Shown here: piece by piece, positions 48,541 through 59,291 of the stretch
How positions within the stretch are numbered: the stretch's first letter is position 1
How the letters are laid out: every line of letters begins with the position of its first letter
Source of the DNA: Tetracentron sinense
Lineage: Eukaryota; Streptophyta; Magnoliopsida; Trochodendrales; Trochodendraceae
Reading direction: 5' to 3'
Assembly (NCBI GenBank): GCA_015143295.1
Contig: CM026555.1
Location: 248,001 to 312,000, forward strand
Length of the DNA: 64,000 nt
Notes under the pieces: model-generated
Seen by the model: only the letters and a program-made list of their open reading frames with translations
Databases searched by the model: none
What the model was told of the DNA's origin: nothing
Position numbers and translations under genes: made by a program

Positions 48541-48904
48541 AATAATATCTTGTGATTAATCCTACGATATATACCAATTTTAAGCTGCAAGATCTCTCCC
48601 AATAGCAATATTTAACACCTTGGTAAAGTATATCTTCTATTGATGAGAAGATCCACTTAGAGGATCTTGTCGAACATCGTCCATAGAGAAAATGCCACTT
48701 CAGGGATCTTCCCAATTAGGCTGAAAAAAGTACTGAATTCAGTCATTGTTGCCAAGGGCTATTCAGAAGGATCTCCAATGAACTCACCATAAGTTTCCCC
48801 TTTCCACACTCAAGTGTTTGGAAATCCTACGACACTAGTATAATCCGAACTAGCAAAGATATTAAATAGGTATTATAGCTCCCAATTACCTGCGTTCCTC
48901 CGGA
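48541..48904. other. No gene seen
   Basis: Contains several GGATCTT/AAGATCC words (48,650-48,780). No coding frame with a recognisable domain. Confidence 0.3.
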
Positions 48905-49385
48905 AACCTAGAATTAGACCGGTATTCGAGCCGAGCTTGGCTTGACATGCTCGAGCCCAACCTGAGCTTTTGGCTCAAGCTTGAATGTTCAGGCTTGAGC
49001 TCAACTTGATCAAGCTCGAGCTCGCCTTAAGGGTTATTTTGATCAATTTTACATGATTTTAATAAAAGCATTTATTATTAAGTTACAATACAATAAACTA
49101 CACAAAATAATCCAATCACATAAAAATAAGATTTGAGGCTTATTTGTTATAAGATAAAAGGTATTATTATATATTAATATAAACAGCATTACCAAAAAAG
49201 ATTAAGCCAAACAAAGCCCTAAACGAGCTGAACTTTGAGCCTAGGCAAGCCGAATCAAACAAGGTCTAGCTTTAGCTTGGCTTGTTTAAACATTTAGCTC
49301 AAATAAAAGCTTGGCTTGGTCGTTTAAGCCTGAAATGCCAGCTTGAGCTTGGCTTGAACGAGCAGATCCTGAGTGCAACCCTAAC
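48905..49385. mobile_element. Probable MITE rich in AGCTTG/GAGCTC palindromes
   Basis: Both ends are packed with AGCTTGGCTTG, CTCGAGC and GAGCTC words in mirrored order, with an AT-rich centre (49,035-49,200). The likely ends are TTAGACCGGTATTCGAGCC and, from the right, TTAGGGTTGCACTCAGG. TSD not resolved. Confidence 0.55.
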
Positions 49386-49600
49386 AAGAATCAACACCGT
49401 CCTCAAAAAACTCACATCTCTCCCCATGGACTTCTTCCTCGGCTATCATAGTGTACACATCTGGGAAGTAATATAAAAAAGTAGCATTTTCACTCCAAGT
49501 GTCTTCCCAGACTTCCAATTCCAACTGTGTCAACTGCCTTTCAAGAATTCCTTTTCTACTTTGCAAATACCTCTCCATATGCTCACATCATAGCTAGAAT
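49386..49600 (-). pseudogene. Chromovirus integrase C-terminal (chromodomain) relic
   Basis: The minus frame contains VWEDTWSENATFLYYFPDVY followed by an acidic end (EEEVHGERCEFFEDGVDS), resembling the chromodomain tail of Ty3/gypsy chromovirus integrases (WExATWED...FPDF...LEDKVH...GGD). Only about 65 codons remain; it is a broken fossil. Confidence 0.45.
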
Positions 49601-49699
49601 CATCATTTGACTCTCATCCCCCGTTACAGCACTCACATTTTCTAGCTATAACAGATCTCCAAAGCAACTTCTCTAGTAGGGATTTCTTAATTAATCTAA

Positions 49700-50160
49700 G
49701 CGGGAGTAGCCCTAGCTCCTAAACCCCTCGCCTGTCCTAGACTGAACAATTTTTACATTCCACCAGGTGTTATTTTCTCTAGCATTCCACAAAAAGTCTC
49801 GTTTCCATTGAGGCTGGAATCAAGAAAAAGGACCTGAAATAAATGGGTAAACTGCACTGCAATAAGAGTGAGATTTCTTCCCTTTGAGAGGTACCCTGCC
49901 TTCCAAGATGCCAGATTTCTCTCAAATCTTTCCACAAGTGGGTCCCATAGGCTCTTAGAAAGGCAGTTGGAGCCATAAAGGAAGCCCGAGATGAGAAGTC
50001 AGAAGAGATCTTCTCATTCAACCCAAAACATATGCTAGCACTGAAATTATTTCCACCATCATCGCGTACACCACACTTCTGTTGAGGTTAATCCAAACTC
50101 CCAACATTGCCTCAAAGCAGCATATAGTGCATATCTCTATAACCTATATTGATCCTAGCT
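49700..50160 (-). pseudogene. LINE fragment, RT-connector region
   Basis: The minus frames include ERFERNLASWKAGYLSKGRN followed by LTLI, matching the connector after the RT core (compare KRLAGWKSSCLSKGGKLTLI in the LINE at 39,122). The frame shifts between 50,021 and 49,753. It is a short relic, not part of the LINE tail at 50,387, which is on the other strand. Confidence 0.7.
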
Positions 50161-50386
50161 AGCTTTCCTTTAAGCACCAAATTCTTGGAAACATGACACC
50201 ATAATAAGGACAAGGATTAAACCATTATTATAAAAGAAAATAAGGTATTTTGCTTGGAAAGTGTCACTATTGTTTAGAAATGCTAAAACTAAAACAAGCA
50301 TAAATGTGTACTATAAAGTGACCCCTTTAATATCACTCTAGACAACTATTTGGATTCAAGAGATGAAGACAAATAGTCATGCATAT

Positions 50387-50966
50387 AACTTGATACTCAC
50401 ATGCGATCAAGTGAAGAATAGAGAGTGGAGGTTAACTAATGCTTTCTGTGCCATAGTTCGGAGGAATCAGTAAACCATATTTTGTTGCATTGCCTCTTTG
50501 CTTTTGGTACTGGATAAGATTCTTCATCCATTCGAGGAACGTTTGGATCTTTCCTTGGTCCCTTTGGGACTCCTCATCTAGTTGATTATCGATTCCGTTG
50601 GAGGCTAGTACTTCTGTGATTTGGACTATGTCGCCAAGTGCTATTGGGTTGGCTATTTGGACTGAGAGAAATAGAAGAGTTATTTACGGTTCAGCCTCTT
50701 CTAAGGCTATGTTTACACTCTTGTATGGCAGTTTCTTCGGTCATGGTGTATTGGTGTGCCATCAGGAAGGATTTTGAGAAGTGGTTTTATGGGTTTTGAC
50801 TCTTGGCGCTTTGAGATTCCATCTCTTCTCCTCGTCTCTTCTGTAGTAGATTCTAGTAGTGTTAGTTACTTTTATTTCTGGTTCATATCCTTTGTGAACC
50901 GTTTTTTCTCAGTATTGTACAATTTTGATTTGCAATATATATACCATGTATTACCAATCAAAAAAG
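50387..50966 (+). mobile_element. 5'-truncated LINE tail
   Basis: A TSD of about 14 bp, ATAGTCATGCATAT / ATAGTCATGTATAT, lies at 50,373-50,386 and 50,967-50,980. The plus frame shows CHSSEESVNHILLHC (zinc-binding motif) and LAIWTERNRRVIYGSASSKA, the usual ORF2 end. The 3' end is TTACCAATCAAAAAAG, a short A tail. Stops interrupt the frame. Only about 0.6 kb was inserted. Confidence 0.85.
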
Positions 50967-51438
50967 ATAGTCATGTATATGCATTGATGCATATACCTAT
51001 AAGTGACAATTACAAACATCAACAGTCATTAGCTAACATAGTTGAACAATTTTTGTTTATTTTATTGGTAACGGAGGGTGTCCCAAAGTCTTCGAGCCAA
51101 GGACTAGTTCCTTCGGATATCCACACCGACCCACACGGAATTTTCCCTACGTATAGTTAAACATACCTATTAGTGTTGATATGTTCACGTATATAGGTGC
51201 ATATATGCATATTACACAGAAGAAACTTCAACCAGGACAAGGACCATTTCCGTTGCTTCAATTGTGAATCTTTTATGCTTTTCTACCATTTATTATTTCT
51301 TACTGAATCAAATTCTTTGCCCACTGAATTTCGAAATAAGTAAAGAACTGAATTTGTTTGATTCCCAGAAAATATACATAATTAGTTAGAAAATCAGTCT
51401 GCAGAAAAGTAGCGTATGATAAGCACAAAGAAAGATAC

Positions 51439-51554
51439 CCATGACGTCGTCGAGACTTATGTTTCAAGTAACTTCCTTTAACATGTATTTTTTCCTGACT
51501 AGAAGCTGCAACATTCTCCACCTGATTGCTCTCACTGCCTGCTAAAAAATGGAC
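51439..51554 (-). CDS. Host gene exon, basic
   Basis: 116-bp minus-strand exon. Acceptor TTTATTCAG| at 51,555 (an alternative AG lies 17 bases further in, TTTTTTAGCAG|), donor CATGG|GTATCT at 51,438. The peptide reads VHFLAGSESNQVENVAASSQ, then EKIHVKGSYLKHKSRRRH, and the last two bases pair with the first base of the exon at 44,056-44,197 to give SRRRHG-INRHKSDC. The join makes a continuous basic region, which supports both exons. Upstream exons were not found; the gene's 5' end may lie beyond the LINE at 52,400-62,202 or be undetected here. Confidence 0.62.
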
Positions 51555-52389
51555 CTGAATAAATAATCACATTACTGTACTAGAAATGAAATTAAAAAAG
51601 AAAGGAGAACAACAAAGCCTTCGTAGATTCAAGTAAAGCTCACCATTCCTGCGTCTCAAATTTAAAAAAAAAATGTCATGACTCTTGCACGGTGTCATAT
51701 AACAATTGGCCATATCATTCAAGTGCAGTCATTGAATTGCATGTATTGTATTGATACTGGTAAATTAGTAATAAGGATTGGGGAAGGAAGATGACGCTTC
51801 CCCCAAAAAAGAAAACTGAATATCACCTCACGTTAGACACAAGATGGTTCCAGTTAAAAATATATATATCATACTACATCCAATGAGCTCCTGAAGAATA
51901 GATGCCTATTCGAAGAATAGTCAGCATATGGAGCTACAGAGCTTTGGGGGTAAGCAAGCCTTCCCTACAAAGATTCTTCTCTCTCTCTCTCTCTCTTTCC
52001 AAAGGGTACAACAGATTGCAAAGGGTAGCATCTTCCATAGAATCTAGTGTCCAGCAATGATGGCCTTTAGGCTAGCCAATGAGACTTGAGAGTGACTATT
52101 TCTTCCTTGGAGAATGTTGATATTACAAGCTTGCCCGAAGAGACGTAAAGTTAGATCCACATGCAACAAGCAATCTGGCAATGAATGAGACGATGATGGT
52201 TCATGTCCTACTCCTTCAAGTACATGCAATTTGTTTGGGAATGCCATATGCGTCTTCTTTAATGAAAAACCATCTGAATCATCTCTCAAGGGCATACTTA
52301 TAGCTTTCCTTTGTTCTCCTTTTAGGGTTATTATTAATAAGAAGAGATTAGAGAGAAAACTCTATAATCATGTTCTCTCCTTCTTCCTC
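51555..52389. other. No supported gene; probable intron
   Basis: Contains a (CT)n run at about 51,967-51,996. A minus frame at 52,044-52,295 (83 codons) has no recognised domain and no convincing splice or promoter context, so it is left unassigned. Confidence 0.35.
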
Positions 52390-55300
52390 TTATTCATTTT
52401 TTTAGCGGTAACCTAGAGGATATATTATTCAAAATGATCAAGATGATCTAGTACATGAGGGGTAAAGAAGGATAAAGAGTTTACAAGCACATAAACTCAA
52501 ACTCAAAAAAACCAAATTGACACGCTTGACTTCCTAGCCCTCCTTTGCCGGAAGCACAAAGTTCAATACAGCACCGACCTAAGCTCCTCCCCTACACTAC
52601 GGAGCCCCGCCCATTCCAATACAACCGACCAAATGCGCTCATAAATGCGAGAATGTGACAATGAGGTTGTCCTCAAAGACTCTCAGGTTCCTCTCTTTCC
52701 ACATCATCCATGATAAGGCGCCAGGGAGAGCCGCCCATAAAACCTCGCGAGCACCAACCACGCCGACCAGAGACCAACTAGATAAGAAGTTGTGAGAGGA
52801 AGAGGGAAAGACCCATTCCACCCCCATGCGAGAGAGGAAATAGCCTTATATACCAAACACAATGGAACAGTGCCAGAGCAAATGGTCCACGGATTCTTCT
52901 GCTTGGTAACAATAACACCTATTAACCATCCTCCACCCTCTATATTATAGATGATCACATGTGAGAATCTTATTCAATGATGCATTCCAGAGGAAGAAAG
53001 AGATCTTATTCTCGGATCCTCACAATCCGATGAGGAAACAGACCCGAGGGTACTGGACAAAGAGATTGTAAAAATAATCTTATTGAGAATCAACCATGGT
53101 TGCTTCTAGACCAGACCCTGCTATCCCTACCTACACGACACAGGGAAAAGTGTTTGAGACGTTCCATAAGTCTCAACATTGCATCAATTCCCAATCATTC
53201 AACGCACGACACAACTTCGGACACCACGCCCAACCCTCTCCCTGCCGCTCGAAATAGTCCCCTACTAGAGCCTCCCTATCGGTAGCTAACGAAAAAATAT
53301 GACCAAAATAATCCTGGAGGCTGTTAGCACCACTCCACACATCCTTCCAGAACCTCACCTCAGAACCATCCCCGACTTGGAACCTAAATTGAGGCACTAC
53401 CAAATTGGCATTTGCCATGATACCCTTCCAGAACCCCAGGCCGTGGGGACCTCTAACCTCTCTCGGGACCCCGCACGAAAACTCTCCATATTTTACCACT
53501 ATCACCGCCCGCCATAGACTATTCCTCTCCGCCCCAAATCTCCATATCCATTTACCCAACAAAGCCTTATTGACTAAAGCCAGAGACTTGAGATTTAGCC
53601 CCTCATCCTCCTTTGGGGGAGAACATTGGTTCCAAGAAACCAAGTGATATTTGAATGTATCCACCTTCTCTTTCAAGGGATGTAGTGACAGACTTAGGTA
53701 TGGTTATAGTGGACATATTGAATGTCGAGAGGCTACCAAGGGTGCTTTCGATGAGGGTTAGCTTCCCTCCTTTGGATAGAAAGTGTGACTTCCACCCCAA
53801 CAAACGTTTAGCAACCCATTCTAACATTGGCGCCCATACCGTTGTTGCTTTGAAATCGGACCCTAATGGCATACCCAAGTATATAGAGGGAAAGAAATCC
53901 ATTTTACATCCAACTGCAAGCTGATCTATGCCGAAGACCTCTCCTACACTTACGATCTATGACTTAGCAAGGTTCATTCGCAAACCAGACACCGCTTCAA
54001 AACACGTAAGATTGTGAAGATGGCTACCAGGTGCATTGCAGAAAATCAGAGTATCGTCCTCAAATTGGAGGTGAGATATATGCAATTGATCTTGGTCAAT
54101 CGAAAATCCCTCAAACTCTTGCCCATCTGCTCTAGACAACATTCTGCTCAAAGCCTCGAAGACGATAACAAAAAGGAAAGGCGAGAGCGGGTCACCTTGC
54201 TATAAACCCCTAGAACTAGGAAAGTAACCCACCGAATACCCATTAAGAATAATAGAATATGAGATAGAGGAGATGCACGTCCGGATCCACATCCTCCATT
54301 TTAATCCAAAGCACATTCTATGAAGAACATAATCCAAGAATCTCCAATTAACGTGATAATATGCTTTCTCAATATCCACTTTACAGAGGATATCAGGAGA
54401 CGTGGATCTAATGCGCTAATCGATACATTCATTGGCTATCAAGATCCCATCTAGTATTTATTAACCTCACACAAATGCTCCTTGTTGCGGAGAGATGATT
54501 GAGGCAATCACTCTCTAGAGCCGAGCTGCCAACACCCTTGATAAAATTTTATAAACACTGCCCACAAGGCTGATTCGGCAAAAATCTTACTTCGACAGCA
54601 CCCTCCTTTTGGGAATCAACACCACAAATGTGCTATTGATCACTCTATCAAATCTCCCCATGATAAACAATTCCTTCACCACCTCCAGAAAGTCGCTCCC
54701 TACTATCTCCCAACACTCCCTATAAAACTCAATGGTGAAACCGTAAGGCCCAGGCACCTTGTCCCAGCAATACCTCGAATCACACCCAACACCTCCTCCT
54801 CTGAGAATGAACCTTCCAAAGAGGCACTCTGTTCTGGGGACAAACCCTCAAAATGGAGGCCATTTAGACCGAGGGCACTAACTTTCCTTCTCACGGTACA
54901 TCTCCTTATAGTAAGCGACGACACATTCCTCAATTTCACTAGAACCTTCCTTCTAAACCCCAGCCACCCTAAGCCTGGAGATGAAGTTCCTTTTCTTATT
55001 GAAATTGGGCATTCAGTGAAAAAATTCGGTGTTATGATCTCCCTATTTGAGCCACTTAGTTTTAGCCTTTTGTTTCCAACTGATCTCTTCCAGATTGAGC
55101 ACGGACAAGTATTCTAGTTTGTTTTCCTCTTTGGCTTCGATTTCAATATCTGATAGGTCCCGAGATTCGACAACTCCATCGAGAACTGAGATCTCCTTAA
55201 GCAGCTCGTCGAGTCTCACCCGAAGATTTCCAAACACCTTATTCCAGACCTTCAGTCTAGCTTTTAGGGCTTTCAATTTAAGACCGAATCTCGTACTAGC

Positions 55301-57757
55301 TGACCCCCACCCACCTATGGCCCTCCAAACCTCAGCCACAAGGTCCTTAAATCCCTCATCCCTGAGCCACATATTTCCAAACCGAAATGGGGAAGGGCCC
55401 TCTCTAAATCTCTCGGATTCTAAAACTATTGGCACATGATCAGAAGTAGGCAGTGGAAGAGCTGATTCAATAAGATTCGAAAAATGAATCTCCCAATCAG
55501 GAGTAAATAAGAATTTGTCCAGGCGACTTTCTATCACACTAGATGTCGATTGAGCCCATGTAAACTGGGTTCCCTTAATGGGTAGTCAATTAGCTCATGG
55601 CGACGAATAAACCCCCGGAATATTTTCATCTTGGTCGTAATCGCACTCCTCCTTTTTCCTTTGTAGAGAACCTGATATTGTTAAAATCTCCCCCCAAACA
55701 CCTGGGAACGCCCCATCTCACACTAACATCGTCTAATTCATGCCACGGAGACGTGTCATCCGACCCACCCGAAGGTCCGTAGACCCCGGTGAAGACTCAT
55801 TTCAGGTCATCCCCTACCAACCGGCAAAAAATGGAGAGCGTATAAGCACCAATTCGAAAACCAATACCTCCACCTTTGCTTTATCCCACAGTAGTAGGAT
55901 GCCCCCTGATGCCCCCAAAGATGGGGCAACTAACCAACCTGAGGCTACGGCACCCCAAATGTCACGGATATGAAACTCCTGTATGGATTTAAGCTTGGAC
56001 TCCGAAAGACACAAAATCGAAGGCTTCTTTGTTGTCACCAAATGTTTGGCTGCCACTCTTTCTCCACTTGCTCCAACCCCCTTATGTTCCAAGAAATGAT
56101 AGAGAGATCCAACATTGAGTAACTCAACGGACCCAACTAGACTTGGGGCTACACAAAATCCCTCGTGGACACGGCCTATCGTAGTTAACACGATACTCTA
56201 ATCTCCTCAACTCCTTGGCTGAGGATCCTCTACTCCTGGCTAGGGACGAGGGTGTTGACTAACCCTCCCCATTGACCTTACTCCTTTCAATTCTTTGAAA
56301 CAAACCCCTGGCCTCATCCTCGTGCTCCTCAATGGAGAGACCAAGGTACTTACCCAACCCCTCCATCCCCGAGGCACCATGAATGAACAACAGACTTGGA
56401 CTGGAGAAGCACTGACTTTGGTCTCCTGTTAATCTCGGTAAGAGAACTAATACCCGACAATGATCTAGGTCGCGTATTGATGTCCATTTCCTCATTGGAG
56501 AGTGGTGGCCTTCCTCCACAAGATTGCATTAAAGAATAGTTTTTCACAACGGATGAACAATTATCACTCACTTTATCCATCGTATCCCCGCTATTACGCG
56601 AAATACGGTGGGTACAATGAGAAGGGGGATTGAGGTGTACCTTCCAAGAGAATAGGTAGTGGATCAAACCGCTCATTGACTTCCGTCCTCCTAAGCGGAT
56701 GTAGTGGTGATGTCGTAGTAGTGACCTCAACCGTCGTAGAAGTAGACCGGTTCTTTGATCCCCTTCCCGTTGTTACTCCCGCAAAATAGTTTGGCCTCGG
56801 GCCCATGGGAAGAGAACTTGCGACTGCTACCAAGCTTGGGACTCTCGAAGTAGCACCGAACAAATCTGCCAAGTCCATTGGATAGTTGTACCCTGAACCT
56901 ACTAACTCCAACTGACCCAGTGCAACAGCCCCCGCCCTTGACTGTAGAGACTGAGGCTCCGCTTTCTACTCTTGGAACCCGGAGTTGACTGATCTTCAAT
57001 TCTTCCTTCCGCGTCCACAACATCATGGAATGGAAGGATGGATTCTGATCCGTTGAACAAAAATCCTCCCCGGGTAAGAAGTATTTGGATCACTAATCGC
57101 CCAAAATTTCCCCATTATAGCATGAACCTCTCTTGGTGGAGCCACCACCCCACTACTAGTGGGAATGAGACTATCCTGAATCCCTGGGACTTTTCTCGCC
57201 GTTGTCCCTGAACCTGGATCCCCACCTCCCACCAAGACACGGCTTATTTCCCTAGTAGCCTAAGTACAGCTTACCACAGGCGGCGATCCCCTGATTTCTG
57301 GCATAGTCTCAATTGACCAATTCAGAGGAGCATCTGCACTGTCTACTTCCTTGGAAACCACAGGGCTAAAATCTGACAAAACCAACACCCCAAGAGCTCC
57401 ACGCCCTCAGGATCATTTGCCACCCCTTCCTCTGAGAACCCCTCCTTGCTCTCGGTAGAACCCTGACTCTCCTTTTCGCTCACCTAAATACTATTGTTTG
57501 ACGAAGCTGAGGACCGAGGTGTTATGGCTTCCCTCTGCTTCACCCATGCTTCAAAATTACCTGAAAGTTGACCTTCCGACCTTGGTGACAGAGAGGGGTC
57601 GAGGTCTCCTTCTACCCATTGATTGAATGATGCCACTTCAGCTTAGAAACCCTTGACTCTCGTATTAATGGGTATAGGTTAAACGGGTCAAAGTTTTCCA
57701 ATGTTTGGTCCACTGACCCAACTAGGTAACTAGGCTCGCCAACGTCTTAGCCTTCCT

Positions 57758-58967
57758 GATGTGCATGTAATAATGTTAATTACTACCCCCTTTATTTGCA
57801 TGTGTTAATTCTTTATCTTATCTTAATTTTTCTAAATAATAGCTTTTCTCTTTGTATGCAAGAATTTGAGAGAGTTGCATAGGAATGAGGCTAAATCAAG
57901 GATTTAAATAATTTTCAAATGAAAGCTTCAAAGAAGAGAAAGCCCAAAACTAAAGCCAAGTTCAAGCTCTAAAAGTCAAATAATTCAAGAAGTCCAAGTC
58001 AAAGATTCATACCAACGCCCAAGAAAATGAGTAGACATTCCTATTATGGGAGAGACATCAATGTGGTCTTTAGGAAAGATGTTGGGTATTTCTATTAAAG
58101 AAATAATAGAATCTTCTTGGTAAAGAAAAAAGGACCTTACTTTTGAATATTTTCTATGTGAAAAAAAGGATTTCAATGAATGAGAAGGAGAGTGGGACAT
58201 CCTATATAAAGGAGACTTTTTTGGAGTAGGAAAATTATTCTCATTCTCTAACACACTATTCTCTCTCTCTTGCTTTTTAGGGTTTTGTCTCTAGCTCTTT
58301 TCTATATCTCTCTAGCTCTTTTCTATATCTCTCTCTCTCTTTTCTCTCCTCTCTAGCCTATAAGCTTATTCTTTCTTTCTTTTATTTTTCTATTTTGTAA
58401 TGATGGAAGAGGGAGTGGTGTAAAAAATATATTAAAAATCAATGAAGGGTGTGGTGATTTATTTCATCGGTCTTGTCTTGAATGCAACAATGCTCGGCTA
58501 ACTCGTGATAAGGGGAAAATGAGGAAACCAAGAAACCAATAGGATCTATCTTTGTTTTAATTTTTTAATTCTTTAAAAATTATATTGGTACGAAAATATT
58601 TAAATCTGGATTTTAATTAAAGCTTTCATAAGATCTATTTTCCAATCTAAAGCATTTGTTTGCTTATTGGATCGTGTTTCATTAGAGAATTTATAAATTA
58701 ATTTTAGGATTAATCTTATTATATTTTTGGTGAATTCCCGATCCCCTATTCCTATTAACTTTACCCAACTTTTCTTTTATTCGTTTTATTAGTTTACTTT
58801 AATTTTAATTATCATCTTAGCATAACAATTTTTAAACCGATTTTTATTAAATCTATTAAGAAATTCCAAATTAATCTTAGTGCCCGTTCAACAAGTCTCT
58901 GTGGATCGACCCCGTTTTGCCGCAATCTTACAATAGAAAGTGTGTGTTTGGGTTAATTATATTTGAG
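57758..58967 (+). mobile_element. LTR-type insertion in the second LINE, approximate ends
   Basis: It starts TGATGTGCATG and ends near TATATTTGAGCA, with a TATA-like CCTATATAAAGG near 58,201, a TC-rich leader (58,230-58,370) and the CTCTGTGGATCGACCCC block near 58,899. The layout resembles the solo LTR at 11,153-12,827. No clean TSD was found, so the ends may be off by some bases. LINE-like sequence resumes after it. Confidence 0.6.
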
Positions 58968-59291
58968 CAAACCACTACCCTCCGAAGCCAAGACCACCTC
59001 CCCCAGAACCTCTCGCGCAGAAGAGGAATCCTCCTCAGTGGGAAGGAGCACCAGCTTCTCAGGCAAGGTACGCTTTACCCATCGCAATCTCTTCCTTCTG
59101 GAAGTCCTTTTCTGGTTCATTTTTGAGCTACGACCTTTGTGAATCTTGAGGATTACCCCTTCGGTGATAACCTCGGTTACCCCTGCCACTAGTACTGGTC
59201 TCAAACCTTAACTTGTCCTCACTCAAGTCAGCAAGTCGGCAAAGGGCCCGAACAAACTAGGTTCCAGTATAAAATGGACACAACCCAAAAG

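Larger units (their letters stand above)
44198..51438 (-). other. Inferred 7.2-kb intron with several fossils
   Basis: Bounded by CATGG|GTATCT at 51,438 and the acceptor at 44,198 on the minus strand. The phases agree (two bases left, one base taken up). It holds hAT-like fragments, an LTR-like fragment, a LINE tail and a chromodomain relic, listed separately. 44,198-45,437 and 50,981-51,438 show no recognisable element; the small frames at 44,482-45,204 have no domain. Confidence 0.5.

Noticed and set aside
52044-52295. 83-codon minus frame as a gene or exon
   Set aside because: No recognised domain and no strong acceptor/donor pair matching the phases of the supported exons.
56259-57235. 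Several overlapping minus frames as separate proteins
   Set aside because: They are pieces of the decayed upstream part of the LINE at 52,400-62,202, not independent genes.
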